Positions 10,258 through 20,159 of a stretch of 64,000 bases of DNA are shown here, in pieces. Position numbers and translations under genes: made by a program. The notes under the pieces are model-generated. The model was not told the origin of the DNA and ran no database searches. It saw only the letters and a list, made by a program, of their open reading frames with translations. Numbering within the stretch: the stretch's first letter is position 1; every line of letters starts with the position of its first letter. This DNA comes from an uncultured Clostridium sp. (GTDB lineage: Bacteria > Bacillota > Clostridia > Lachnospirales > Lachnospiraceae), in the NCBI GenBank assembly GCA_945915475.1, contig CAMEFI010000004.1:85591-149590 (forward strand), in the 5' to 3' direction.

Positions 10258-11238
10258 CTATTTTTCACAAAATCCCACAATCAGCAATTCAACACCCACA
10301 ATGTCTTTGACATTACCGGACTTGATCTGCTGCTCTGTATCCTGACATTGATCCACCATATCTTCTAACTGATCAAGTGTATATTTACCTGCCTGAGATG
10401 CATATTTCTTCACACTAAATGGTGGAATCGAACAGGCAGCTGCCATCTCTTTGTTATTCTTACCATCCTTGGAAAGTGCCAGTACCTGCATAAGAATATT
10501 ATAGTGCCGCTGAAGCATTCGCAATATTCCAATTGGGGACTCCCGAAGTGCTAACAAATCACGATACAATAATAAAGCCTGCTTCCGATTACGCATTCCA
10601 ATAGCATCTAACATAGCAAACATCTTACTGGTTGCCTGTGTAACACATACCGTCTGAACATCATCCAATGTTATATTGGCACTATCCAGCTTGTAGCAGA
10701 ATAACTTCTCCAATTCATTTCGAAGCAATAGCATATCTGTACCCATATGTTCCAAAAAATAAAATATGACAGCATCATCCATGATCTTGCCCTCTTCCCG
10801 GCACAATCCTTTAATCCATGCCAGTAACATTTTCTCGTCCGGCGTGTTCATCTCACAAGCATAACCATTTTTACTAATCCATTTGTACAGGCGGTTACGT
10901 TTATCCACCTCACTCTCTACAAACAGAATATGCGTGGTATCCGGCAGACTCTCCAGTTCCTTTTCCAGATTCTCCGGCGTCTTCTTAAACAGATTACTGT
11001 CTTCCACCACAATTACACGCGAATCAGCAAAAAACGGCAATGTATTCGCAAGTTCCATCAACTCTGTTACATTCCATCCATTTCCCTGAAATATACGGAC
11101 ATTCATGTTATCCTCCGGATTGGCCAGAGCCTTTACAAGTTTGTCTCTATATTGATGTTTCAGATAATCCTCCTTGCCATATAACAAGTAAAATGCTTTC
11201 ATCTGATTGTTCTGAATATCCTGATTAATTGTCTTCAT
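10258..11238 (-). CDS. holA: DNA polymerase III delta subunit (clamp loader)
   Basis: HolA opens the sliding clamp within the clamp-loader complex. The 326-residue protein has the family hallmarks: an N-terminal AAA-like fold starting MKAFYLLYGKEDYLKHQYRD, FADSRVIVVEDSN, and the C-terminal collar domain. It lacks a Walker A motif, as expected for delta. It follows comEC with a 12-bp gap, the same order as comEC-yqeN-rpsT in B. subtilis. Confidence 0.94.
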   Translation of the reverse strand: MKTINQDIQNNQMKAFYLLYGKEDYLKHQYRDKLVKALANPEDNMNVRIFQGNGWNVTELMELANTLPFFADSRVIVVEDSNLFKKTPENLEKELESLPDTTHILFVESEVDKRNRLYKWISKNGYACEMNTPDEKMLLAWIKGLCREEGKIMDDAVIFYFLEHMGTDMLLLRNELEKLFCYKLDSANITLDDVQTVCVTQATSKMFAMLDAIGMRNRKQALLLYRDLLALRESPIGILRMLQRHYNILMQVLALSKDGKNNKEMAAACSIPPFSVKKYASQAGKYTLDQLEDMVDQCQDTEQQIKSGNVKDIVGVELLIVGFCEK

Positions 11239-11250
11239 ACTCTCTCCATT

Positions 11251-13515
11251 CTATTTCACGGTTGTGATCCGATAGCCAATTCCATCCGAATCTATCGTAA
11301 TGCCACCATGCTCTTTTGTCAAATAAATATATTCACAATATTGTTGAAGCCGCTTCATAACCTCCTGCGCCGGATGTCCATATCGGTTATGTTCTCCGAC
11401 AGAAATCAGTGCAGTCTGAAATCCTATATGTTTCAAAAACATTTCCGATGAAGCCGTCGCAGAACCATGATGGGCCACTTTAAGAACAGCAATGTGATTC
11501 GGTAACTCTCCTTCCACCTCCTGCTCCACTGTCTCGTCCATATCCCCGGTAAAGAGCATATCAAATTGCCGGTACTGCATATAAAGAACCATGCAGCCCT
11601 GATTTTTATCCTCATACTCTTTATTTTCCGGGCTGACACAGTCAAATGTCACCTCTCCGAAAACAAGCCGGTCTCCTTTGTGTATATAAGATACTTCACA
11701 CCCCCGCTCCTTCGCCATTTGCACCAATTCCAGATATGCCTCATCCGGATTCCGGATGGCAGGAAGAACAACATGCCGGATTGACACGGTTGGTTCCTCT
11801 AACAATTCCATCACGCCACTATAATGGTCGCTGTCACTATGGGAAACAAGAACATAATCAAGTTCTGCGCCGCCATAGTATTTGATTCCATTCTTTAATA
11901 CATAAGTTCCAACCTTCTTCTCAGAACTGCTTCCTCCATCCACTAAAATATGTACCCGGTCCGGTGTCCGGATATAGATGCCATCTCCCTGTCCTACATC
12001 AAACATACAGACCATAAGATTCCCCGGGAGATAAAATGCTATGAATAGCATTCCAAGCAATATAACATAACCATTCCTTTGCTTCTTCCTGTTGTGATGT
12101 CCTGCCAGCAGAAAAAGCCCCAATATCAGATAGTATAATAGAATCCAATATACAGGTGGTCTTCCTGTACATAACGTATGAAACGGTAATTTTTCACTGC
12201 ATTCACACAGCCAACGATACAGAGCAAATATCCCTTCTGCTCCCTTTGCCGGAACACTGCCAAGCACAAGCGATACACTGCCGAACACAACAGAGATAAT
12301 CAATAATAACAAAAGGAGACTCATCATTGGCACGACAATCAGATTCAGTAAAATGCCATACACCGGCACCTCATAAAAATAATATAACATTATCGGCGTC
12401 AGTACCATTTGAACACTGATACTGACCAGGCATCCATCCAGAAATTGGGGGCACTTACAAAGCCAATCCTTAAGAACCGGATAAATGACTGCAATTCCCA
12501 TAACAGCTCCAAAGGATAGCAGAAATCCCGCCTGGTTAAGCTGATATGGATTCCGGATCAACATAATCAGCAAGGATATGGCTATCGCTGTCAGACTGTC
12601 ATATTTTCTGCCGGACACATCTGCCCCAATGGAAATAATCAACATGACAATTGCGCGCAGAGTCGCCCCGGTAAGTCCTGCCATCACTCCATATAAAAGA
12701 ATAAATACAATTCCCATCACTGCCGCAATCGGATAACTACCCAGAAGCTTCCGCAGGAATTGATAGATTGTCCCACCAAGCATTGCAATATGCAAACCGG
12801 ATATGGCAATTAAATGAGCAATTCCATTTCTCTGATATAACAGTTTCGTATCCACATCCAGACTGGTACGTTCCCCTAATACCATTGCTCCAGCCAAGGA
12901 TGCATTCTCTTCAGAAAACAATTGCCCATACAACCATACCGCATAAGCTCTTACTTTGTATAACCATGCTTTGACAGGTAAGATACACGCTTTTCTTTCT
13001 TGTATCGTAACCGAATCCATCTTCCACACATTTCCTTTTCCAAGCTGATAGCTTTGCTCATCATATCCTCCCGGATTCGTTGCCCTGTCAAAGGGACTCA
13101 CACTTCCCTTTCCTTCTATCCGGTCTCCAACTACAAGCTCTTCATCATATTCCAGAAGAATATGGACATGGATTACCTGTTCATTCAATGTCTTTGTTGC
13201 TAACCGGTAACGTATTCCGGTCTGTCGTACTTCCACATCTGTAATCTTACCGCTAAAGGATAACACTGTTCCCTTTTCCACTTCACAGATCTGCTGTTTT
13301 CGTCTCGAATAGCCGAATGCAATTCCCCCAAGCACAAAAAACAGAATCCCAACATAAAGTAGTTTGCGATTCTTTCTGATATATTCTCCCCGGCAACAGC
13401 ACATTACCAAAAACAGCACTGCTGCCACTCCACCTATGTACCATACCGAATAATATCGTACAAGTACCTCTCCAAGCACGAACAAAATCATCCAGTAAAG
13501 CACAGGTCTTTTCAC
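11251..13515 (-). CDS. comEC: ComEC/Rec2-type DNA uptake channel
   Basis: Polytopic membrane protein of 754 residues that forms the channel for single-stranded DNA uptake. It has N-terminal TMs, an extracellular OB-like domain (about 80-170), the Competence domain with motif IAHLIAISGLHIAMLG, and a C-terminal metallo-beta-lactamase-like domain (from about 505) with FDVGQGDGIYI and SHSDSDHYSG. The start is a GTG at 13513-13515, just past the stop of the GerMN gene. Intact comEC and comEA suggest a working late competence apparatus or its remnant; no pilus genes are in the window. Confidence 0.93.
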   Translation of the reverse strand: MKRPVLYWMILFVLGEVLVRYYSVWYIGGVAAVLFLVMCCCRGEYIRKNRKLLYVGILFFVLGGIAFGYSRRKQQICEVEKGTVLSFSGKITDVEVRQTGIRYRLATKTLNEQVIHVHILLEYDEELVVGDRIEGKGSVSPFDRATNPGGYDEQSYQLGKGNVWKMDSVTIQERKACILPVKAWLYKVRAYAVWLYGQLFSEENASLAGAMVLGERTSLDVDTKLLYQRNGIAHLIAISGLHIAMLGGTIYQFLRKLLGSYPIAAVMGIVFILLYGVMAGLTGATLRAIVMLIISIGADVSGRKYDSLTAIAISLLIMLIRNPYQLNQAGFLLSFGAVMGIAVIYPVLKDWLCKCPQFLDGCLVSISVQMVLTPIMLYYFYEVPVYGILLNLIVVPMMSLLLLLLIISVVFGSVSLVLGSVPAKGAEGIFALYRWLCECSEKLPFHTLCTGRPPVYWILLYYLILGLFLLAGHHNRKKQRNGYVILLGMLFIAFYLPGNLMVCMFDVGQGDGIYIRTPDRVHILVDGGSSSEKKVGTYVLKNGIKYYGGAELDYVLVSHSDSDHYSGVMELLEEPTVSIRHVVLPAIRNPDEAYLELVQMAKERGCEVSYIHKGDRLVFGEVTFDCVSPENKEYEDKNQGCMVLYMQYRQFDMLFTGDMDETVEQEVEGELPNHIAVLKVAHHGSATASSEMFLKHIGFQTALISVGEHNRYGHPAQEVMKRLQQYCEYIYLTKEHGGITIDSDGIGYRITTVK

Positions 13516-13516
13516 T

Positions 13517-14473
13517 TTATTCTGTTGTCTCCTCTTCTATCAAATCCAGATTGCGTTCAAAAATCCCATCAAACGCCATCGTTTCTCTAAAAAACTGCTG
13601 TTTCTCTCCGTTATTGAGAAATTGTACTTTAGAAACCGTTGGAAGTTCCACCAGGGAATCTACAATGGAATATACAATAATATCATTCTTAAGCGTATTA
13701 TCCGTATTATAAAACTCATCGCTGAGATCTACATAGCAGATACCATCTTTTACAGAAATATTCCGAATCGTTGTCTCTTTCGGAAGCGTAGCCGTATAGC
13801 CGTCCTGATTCGGTCCTGCAATCAATGATTCCACCACCAGCCGGTCAAGTGATGTTGTATTAGATATCTCAATCTCCTTACGATATTCCTTCAGCGCATC
13901 ACCGCTTGCATTGGCAAAATATAGAATAATCGTACCCTTTTGCTTATAGCCTTTCTCTCCGCCGAATGACATGGTAAAGGAGTCCTGATCAAAATTCTCG
14001 CTCACGGTTGCCGTCTCCTGATCTGCATTTGCAAGATCCGTAAGCGTTAACGTAACACTATTAACCGGCGGAAGCTGTAACAACGTTTTCACGACACAAG
14101 CCTTAAAGAATAACAATGCATCTGCATCAACGGAAGAATAGGTCACATTAAATGCCACTTCTACCCTTCCATGCCGATTCTCGGTATTACAACTGGTATA
14201 GGATATCCCATCAGGGATAGATGCCTGATACACCTCCGTCGCCTTTGCTCCTGAAAGTTGTCCCACCACCTCTTTAATCTGTGCTGCCAAGTCCGTCTGT
14301 TCCTTCATTGTATATTTCTCTTTCACAACATCCGTCCTGTCAGGATTCATATAATATAGATAAATCTGATTCTCCCCCAGCAGCTCCTCCGTTGCCACTT
14401 CTTTTGTCTGTCTTCCACACCCTGCAAGAATTAATAATACCATGCAGCATAACACACATAACCATTTCTTCAT
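13517..14473 (-). CDS. Lipoprotein with two GerMN domains
   Basis: About 318 residues with a lipoprotein signal peptide (hydrophobic core and lipobox LAGC). Two GerMN-like repeats follow: one around IYLYYMNPDRTDVV to the LQLPPVNSVTL motif, the second around ILYFANASGDAL to LVELPTVSKVQFL. GerMN domains occur in the B. subtilis germination/sporulation lipoprotein GerM and in lipoproteins paired with two-component systems. The start chosen is the ATG at 14471-14473, with AAAGGA nine bases ahead. It lies 17 bp after a histidine kinase gene and may be its accessory or target. Confidence 0.85.
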   Translation of the reverse strand: MKKWLCVLCCMVLLILAGCGRQTKEVATEELLGENQIYLYYMNPDRTDVVKEKYTMKEQTDLAAQIKEVVGQLSGAKATEVYQASIPDGISYTSCNTENRHGRVEVAFNVTYSSVDADALLFFKACVVKTLLQLPPVNSVTLTLTDLANADQETATVSENFDQDSFTMSFGGEKGYKQKGTIILYFANASGDALKEYRKEIEISNTTSLDRLVVESLIAGPNQDGYTATLPKETTIRNISVKDGICYVDLSDEFYNTDNTLKNDIIVYSIVDSLVELPTVSKVQFLNNGEKQQFFRETMAFDGIFERNLDLIEEETTE

Positions 14474-14490
14474 TCTTTTCATTCCTTTGA

Positions 14491-15975
14491 CTAATTCACA
14501 TATTTTAACGGAATTCGGACAGTAAATGTTGTTCCTTCACCTGGCTCTGAATATAGTTTAATTGCACCTTTATGCATTAAAATTGCATTCCGTGTAATTG
14601 CAAGTCCAAGACCGGTTCCTCCCGTTTCTCTGCTTCTTGCTTTGTCAACACGATAAAATCGTTCGAATACCTGCGATTGACATTCTTCCGGAATTCCCAC
14701 ACCATTATCCTGTACTTTTACATAGAAAAACTTGTGATCTGCGTTCAGCGATACATGAACGCTTCCTCCATCCTCATTATACTTAACAGCATTCTCGATC
14801 AGATTAGAAAATGCCAGAGACAATTTCACCTCATCGACTTCACCTATGACTTCACGGAAGCTTTCAAAGATCACTTCAATGTTACGTTTTGCTGCCAATG
14901 GCTTGATTCTCTTAAGCAGCAATTCCAACAAAGCATTAATATTCACAGATTCAATATTCAAACCTGCTGCTTTCTTATCCATCTTAACTAACGTAAGCAG
15001 ATCCGTAATAATCTTATTCTCACGATCAATCTCTTCCACAATATCAGACATGAATTCCCGATACATCTCATTGGGCACATCCTCCTGCATAAGCAGTGAA
15101 TCTGCCAGTACCTTCATAGATGCAATCGGTGTTTTTAACTCATGTGACACATTTGATACAAATTCCTGTCTGGAATCTTCTAATACCTGCATCTTATTCA
15201 GTAATACATTAAAGGATTCCGTCAGCTTCTTAAGCTCATTGAACCGGCTCTGCACCTCAAGACTTTCCAAATGTCCCTGACTTAGCCCCAGAATCTGAGT
15301 ATTCAATTGGTTAATATCCTTTACGCTCACAATAGAAATAATAAAAGCAATCACAAATGCAATCAAAGCAAACAGGATCAATAAAACATTTGCCTGTTTG
15401 GCAATGTATGCATTCGTGTCCTCAATATCCTTTAATGATACCATCGCAATCATAACACCATTTACCACTTTATCCACATTGGTAATGGGAATAATGATCT
15501 CCGCATAATCGTCTATCATACGGATATTCTTGTCTTTATCACCACGCATAACCTTCACAACTTCGTCATATATCATATAATTGTTCTGGTCAATCGTATA
15601 TGTATCCTTAATGATCTTGTAGCTGGAATCTATCACCAGGATTCTCCCGTCCCATACATTGGCAAGCTGATCAATCTCTACATTCAGATTACTCTGAAAG
15701 GTGTCAATGGTAAACTGATTCACCAAAATCTGGTTACCTAAAATACTACACTGGTTCTGTACTAGTTGCAATTTCTCCTCAATGGTCTTATCGGTATAAG
15801 AACGTTTCAGTACAATACTGAATATTAACATAGAGCCCAAAGCCAAGAGAAAAAAAGCAAGAAAAATTAACATTTTCAGACTTCGAAAGGGATTACTTTT
15901 TTCTCTATTTCTTAAAATAGTAACCAACTCCCCACTTTGTCTGAATATACTTCGGATCTCCCGGATTCGTCTCAA
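14491..15975 (-). CDS. Membrane sensor histidine kinase with HAMP
   Basis: Two TMs (about 35-55 and 197-217) flank an extracellular sensor domain. A HAMP linker, HisKA (SNVSHELKTPIASM) and HATPase with NLIENAVKYN, DNGVGIP and GGTGLGLAI follow. The kinase ORF overlaps the regulator gene by 71 bp if the TTG at 15973-15975 is used. No ATG with a good ribosome site is visible; the first ATG is at 15873, inside the first TM. The true start is therefore uncertain. The signal is unknown; neighbours suggest envelope sensing. Confidence 0.88.
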   Translation of the reverse strand: MRRIREIRSIFRQSGELVTILRNREKSNPFRSLKMLIFLAFFLLALGSMLIFSIVLKRSYTDKTIEEKLQLVQNQCSILGNQILVNQFTIDTFQSNLNVEIDQLANVWDGRILVIDSSYKIIKDTYTIDQNNYMIYDEVVKVMRGDKDKNIRMIDDYAEIIIPITNVDKVVNGVMIAMVSLKDIEDTNAYIAKQANVLLILFALIAFVIAFIISIVSVKDINQLNTQILGLSQGHLESLEVQSRFNELKKLTESFNVLLNKMQVLEDSRQEFVSNVSHELKTPIASMKVLADSLLMQEDVPNEMYREFMSDIVEEIDRENKIITDLLTLVKMDKKAAGLNIESVNINALLELLLKRIKPLAAKRNIEVIFESFREVIGEVDEVKLSLAFSNLIENAVKYNEDGGSVHVSLNADHKFFYVKVQDNGVGIPEECQSQVFERFYRVDKARSRETGGTGLGLAITRNAILMHKGAIKLYSEPGEGTTFTVRIPLKYVN

Positions 15976-16591
15976 TCTTCTCCCGCAGTCTTCTTACGTG
16001 TACATCCACCGTTCGTCCATCTCCTAATGCATCACTTCCCCATACTTCCTTCAATAGGTCATCACGGGAATACACCTTATTCGGATGAAACAATAACAGT
16101 GTGAGAATATTGAACTCTTTGGCGGTCAAATTAATGTCCTTACCTGCTATGGATACTCGCCGGCTCTCCAATTCGATTGTCATCTCTCCTTCTTTCAGAA
16201 TTTTCGGCTGCTCAACCGCTGCTGCCTTCTTCTGGTTTCTGCGGATAATCGCTTTAATTCTTGCTTTCACTTCCAAAATATTAAATGGCTTCGTAATATA
16301 GTCATCTGCACCGTATTCAAGGCCTAATATCTTGTCCATGTCATCCCCTTTTGCTGTTAACATAATAATAGGGACATCTGAAAACTCCCGGATCGCCTGA
16401 CAAACATCAAAACCGGATAATCCCGGTAACATAACATCTAACAAAATAATATCGAATTCATTATTCTTTGCAAGTTCTAATGCGTCCTCTCCGTTGTAGG
16501 CCGCTGTCACCTGCATCTCATCCTGCTCAAGAGAGAATTTAATTCCCTTCACGATCAATTTCTCATCATCTACAACTAATACCTTTTTCAT
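15905..16591 (-). CDS. OmpR/PhoB-family response regulator
   Basis: 228 residues. Receiver domain with VVDDE, phospho-acceptor Asp in IILLDVMLPG (about 52) and the K in YITKPF; C-terminal winged helix with RTVDVHVRRLREKIE and WGVGYYFKK. GAGGAG precedes the ATG. It is encoded just ahead of its kinase and 28 bp after comEA, so transcription of comEA, this pair, the GerMN lipoprotein, comEC and holA is likely shared. Confidence 0.93.
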   Translation of the reverse strand: MKKVLVVDDEKLIVKGIKFSLEQDEMQVTAAYNGEDALELAKNNEFDIILLDVMLPGLSGFDVCQAIREFSDVPIIMLTAKGDDMDKILGLEYGADDYITKPFNILEVKARIKAIIRRNQKKAAAVEQPKILKEGEMTIELESRRVSIAGKDINLTAKEFNILTLLLFHPNKVYSRDDLLKEVWGSDALGDGRTVDVHVRRLREKIETNPGDPKYIQTKWGVGYYFKK

Positions 16592-16619
16592 TCCCAGCTC
16601 TCCTCTATTCTAGAAGTGT

Positions 16620-17189
16620 CTACACTTTAATACAATTCTTTATCTTATCAAATACCCCCTGCTTAATTCCCGGAATATTCATCAATTCCTCAATTGTCTG
16701 AAATGCACCATGTTCCTCCCTATACTGAATAATGACCGAAGCTTTACTCTCTCCAATTCCCGGAAGTGTCATTAACATATCCGCATCCGCCTGGTTAATA
16801 TCCACCAATCCGTCATCCTCAGATGTTTTGTCCCTTCCAGCTGTCTCCTGCATCTCTTCCATACCCGGAACATATATGGTCTGCCCATCCGTTACCGGCA
16901 CTGCCTGATCCAGACTCTCTGCATTGCCATCTTCCAAAACGCCTCCTGCCTGTTCAAGGGCATCACAAATCCGTGCTCCATTTGTAAGCGGATATACTCC
17001 CGGCTCCTTCACATGTCCACAAACATATACATATAATGTGGTGGATTGTTCCTGCGAAGTGACTTCAATGTCCTCACTTGACCCTTGCTCTTCCTGATGC
17101 AAAGACTGCAAAGAAATGTCTTCCTGTTTTCGGCACCCGGTAAGTACTGCCATACATAGCACAATTAAAAATGTCTGTTTCCATTTCAT
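16620..17189 (-). CDS. comEA: ComEA-like DNA-binding protein, predicted lipoprotein
   Basis: ComEA binds incoming double-stranded DNA at the cell surface. The 189-residue protein has a signal peptide ending in lipobox LTGC (Cys19), an acidic linker, an SLBB domain (about 52-108, VYVCGHVKEPGVYPL) and a C-terminal helix-hairpin-helix pair with DINQADADMLMTLPGIG and NIPGIKQGVFDKI. A lipid anchor instead of the usual TM anchor is worth noting. AGGAGG lies before the ATG. Confidence 0.88.
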   Translation of the reverse strand: MKWKQTFLIVLCMAVLTGCRKQEDISLQSLHQEEQGSSEDIEVTSQEQSTTLYVYVCGHVKEPGVYPLTNGARICDALEQAGGVLEDGNAESLDQAVPVTDGQTIYVPGMEEMQETAGRDKTSEDDGLVDINQADADMLMTLPGIGESKASVIIQYREEHGAFQTIEELMNIPGIKQGVFDKIKNCIKV

Positions 17190-17380
17190 AAATGAATCCC
17201 TCCTAATCTATAAATGCAGTATCATCTCTGCATGTACAAAATCAGGAGTGCAACATAGAAATGTAATATAAGATACAGAATAATAATACATAAAATCCGG
17301 AAACTTTACAACTGCTTTTCCTTATATTTCAAAAATTTTTTAGATAATGTCCCCGTCCAAAAACCGAAATGGCATATTGC

Positions 17381-17818
17381 TTATTCCCATTTAAACAAGA
17401 TCAGTCCTGCAATTGCTACCACCATTCCAATACATTTTGTCAAAGAAAAGGCAACTTTTTCTACACCAAACAGTCCAAACAGCTCAATCAGGTAACCAAC
17501 TAATACCTGCGTAATTACAATAGCAAGAATTGCCTTTGCCGGACCTAAGCTTGACATACTTACAATCACTGTAAACGTTATAAATGCTCCGATCACACCT
17601 CCAAGCAGCATATACTTGTGATCCACCTTAAACAAATCCCCAATAGGAATCTTCCCCTGTTCCATAAACAGAAAGAACCCCAGGCAGACTAAAAAACCGG
17701 TAAGCTGCACAAAACAATTGGTAAGCCAGGGACCTGTCTCCTTTGTCACACCTGTGTTAAATACTCCCTGAATACTCATTAATGCGCCTGAAAGACAGGC
17801 AATCAAAAAGCCCCACAT
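17381..17818 (-). CDS. YdcZ/DUF606-family DMT membrane protein
   Basis: About 145 residues with five predicted TM helices, of the small DMT-superfamily YdcZ type. The N-terminal half carries GALMSIQGVFNTGVTKETGPW. The start chosen is the ATG at 17816-17818 (MWGFLIACLSG), directly behind GGAGG; an upstream in-frame ATG would swallow that site. The substrate is unknown. It stands 75 bp downstream of the solute-binding protein gene and may be read with it, but no evidence ties the two functionally. Confidence 0.8.
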   Translation of the reverse strand: MWGFLIACLSGALMSIQGVFNTGVTKETGPWLTNCFVQLTGFLVCLGFFLFMEQGKIPIGDLFKVDHKYMLLGGVIGAFITFTVIVSMSSLGPAKAILAIVITQVLVGYLIELFGLFGVEKVAFSLTKCIGMVVAIAGLILFKWE

Positions 17819-17892
17819 ACTAATTTCCTCCATTCTGATCCACATCTTTTAAATACTATTAGTATATGAGACTTCTTCTATTTCTTATTCAT

Positions 17893-19161
17893 TTATTTTA
17901 TTTTTTCTGTCATGGTATTCTGCAGCCAGTCTAACTTTTCTTTGGCATCCTGACCATCCCAGATTGCATCAAATGCAATTCCACTATCTACTAAATAATC
18001 TCCTAACACCATCACTTTCGGCACCGGTGTCGAATTCAGATACTGTGCATATAATACCGTCTGCATTGCATCAAACCCTTCTCCCTGATTGCGAACCGGC
18101 AGCTTACCATTTCCGGCATATTGTCTATCCTGATATCCATAACTTAGATACATGGCAAATAAATTCCCTGCGGCTACATCCTTACCATACGGATTCACAA
18201 ATGCTCCATATGTCGTGGACCATGCTGTAGAAGAAAGTTCTGCAGTTAAACTTGGGACATAGGAAATCTGATAATTTGTTTCATTTTGCCCCTGCAGCTC
18301 ATAAAGCGTTGGCAGAATATCCGACTTACAAAGTCCTAATACAAGTGTTCCATCCTTAATCCGGTTCATGATCGTATCATGAGATATATTACTCTTATCC
18401 ATCCACAAATAGGCACTTAATGATTGAAAATACTGCATGGCTGCAACACATTGATCATTGTTCACTTGAAAACTTGCCGTGTCATCACCATTTTCTCCAA
18501 AAAGATTGGCATAGGATGCATAAAACATGGTATTGACATAAGGATCTGCCACATCCCACCGGAATACTGCCTTCGTCGAACCGGTATCTTCGTATTCGTC
18601 TAAAAATGCCAGAATCTCATCAATAGATGCCGGCGCATTCTCCAACAGATTCGCATCATATACCAGACAATAGGTGTCAAAATATATCGGATACCCATAT
18701 TGTTTGTCCTTATAAGTAAGCGCATTCTTTGCTACATCCGGATAGTTCTCTTTCCAAAATGCTGCATCATAGGTTGTATTCTCCTCCGCCATGCCACTGG
18801 CCTTTGCATACTCTAACTGATCATTCCCCATCAGGTATACATCCGGACCATTTCCTTTCTGATTTGCCTGGTTCATATCCTCAAACAGGTTTATCCCATC
18901 ATAATAAACAGGATTCACTTTTATATTATATTCCTTCCGGAATGCCTGAGCTGCCTGTTCTAAGTAACTCTTGTCTGCATCACTTGTATACCAACAGGTA
19001 ACCGTATCCGTCTTTGCCTTTTGTTTCCATGTATTCACTGCATTCTCATAAGTAACCGGCTGTTGTTCTTCTTCTGTAATCACCGTCTTCTGCCCGCATC
19101 CCACAAGTATACAAAGCAACAAAGCAAGAAAAACAGACAATGCTTTTTTCGTTCTGCCCAT
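17893..19161 (-). CDS. Extracellular solute-binding lipoprotein (ABC importer family 1), orphan
   Basis: 422 residues with signal peptide and lipobox LVGC. The mature part has the fold pattern of MalE-like family 1 binding proteins: TVTCWYTSDADKSYLEQAAQAFRKE at the start and a Trp-rich C-lobe. In family 1 the ligand is usually a sugar or oligosaccharide. No permease or ATPase gene lies beside it; it sits 15 bp downstream of argB instead. It may serve a transporter encoded elsewhere or act as a sensory binding protein. Confidence 0.82.
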   Translation of the reverse strand: MGRTKKALSVFLALLLCILVGCGQKTVITEEEQQPVTYENAVNTWKQKAKTDTVTCWYTSDADKSYLEQAAQAFRKEYNIKVNPVYYDGINLFEDMNQANQKGNGPDVYLMGNDQLEYAKASGMAEENTTYDAAFWKENYPDVAKNALTYKDKQYGYPIYFDTYCLVYDANLLENAPASIDEILAFLDEYEDTGSTKAVFRWDVADPYVNTMFYASYANLFGENGDDTASFQVNNDQCVAAMQYFQSLSAYLWMDKSNISHDTIMNRIKDGTLVLGLCKSDILPTLYELQGQNETNYQISYVPSLTAELSSTAWSTTYGAFVNPYGKDVAAGNLFAMYLSYGYQDRQYAGNGKLPVRNQGEGFDAMQTVLYAQYLNSTPVPKVMVLGDYLVDSGIAFDAIWDGQDAKEKLDWLQNTMTEKIK

Positions 19162-19176
19162 AAGTCATCTCCTTAT

Positions 19177-20067
19177 TTAAAACAAAGGCTCCTTCAAAAT
19201 TGCAGTACCAATACCTTTTTCTGTAAAGAACTCCAATAACAGACAATGTTGTACACGTCCATCTAACACATGGACTCTGGATACTCCATTCTCAATTGCA
19301 TCAATACAATTCGTAAGTTTTGGAAGCATACCACCACCAACAACACCTTTTTCGATAAAGGACTTTGCCTCCTGTACATCCATTTCCGAAATCAAAGTAT
19401 TGCGATCATTTGGATCAATGAATACACCTTCAATATCTGTAAGAAATACTAATTTTTCAGCAGAAATAGCCTTGGCTACTGCACAAGCTGCATCATCTGC
19501 ATTAATATTATAGCTTTCAAAATCCTCCGAAGAGCCAATCGGTGCAATAACCGGAATGAAATCATTATCAATTAAAGTATCTAATATCTTACCATTAACA
19601 GACTTTACATCACCAACATATCCGATGTCCTTTCCTCCCGGCATCTTCTTTGTTACTGTCATAAGTCCTGCATCTTTACCACTGATACCAACCGCATTTA
19701 ATCCAAGTTTCTGCATCATCTGTACCAGACCCTTATTGACCTTTGATAATACCATCTCAGCGATCTCCATCGTCTCAGCATCGGTCACACGAAGACCATT
19801 GATAAATTCCGGTTCCTTTCCAATCTTCTCCACCCATTTACTAATCTCTTTACCTCCACCATGTACGATAATTGGCTTAAGCCCAATCAACTTAAGCAAC
19901 GCAACATCCTTAATAACATTGTATTTTAATTCCTCATCCAGCATAGCGCTTCCACCATACTTTACAACAATCTTCTTTCCGTTAAATTTCTGTATGTAAG
20001 GTAAGGCTTCAATCAAAGTCTGTGCCTTTGCAATTACCTGTTCCATATTATTATTCTGGTTAATCAT
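19177..20067 (-). CDS. argB: Acetylglutamate kinase
   Basis: Second step of arginine synthesis: phosphorylates N-acetylglutamate. 296 residues of the amino-acid kinase family, with [11 protein letters not shown] at the phosphate site, VHGGGKEIS, and [11 protein letters not shown]. The N-terminal helix of about 25 residues before the Lys loop suggests the arginine-sensitive hexameric class. It lies 92 bp downstream of argC; argJ, which joins these genes in many Firmicutes, is not here. Confidence 0.95.
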   Translation of the reverse strand: MINQNNNMEQVIAKAQTLIEALPYIQKFNGKKIVVKYGGSAMLDEELKYNVIKDVALLKLIGLKPIIVHGGGKEISKWVEKIGKEPEFINGLRVTDAETMEIAEMVLSKVNKGLVQMMQKLGLNAVGISGKDAGLMTVTKKMPGGKDIGYVGDVKSVNGKILDTLIDNDFIPVIAPIGSSEDFESYNINADDAACAVAKAISAEKLVFLTDIEGVFIDPNDRNTLISEMDVQEAKSFIEKGVVGGGMLPKLTNCIDAIENGVSRVHVLDGRVQHCLLLEFFTEKGIGTAILKEPLF

Positions 20068-20159
20068 CTCTTTTTTCCTTTCTTTCTCTTAGAAAATACA
20101 ACTCTTATACTCTCTTCTCATCAATTACACTATCTTTTCTCGTTCCTGCTCCATGATCA

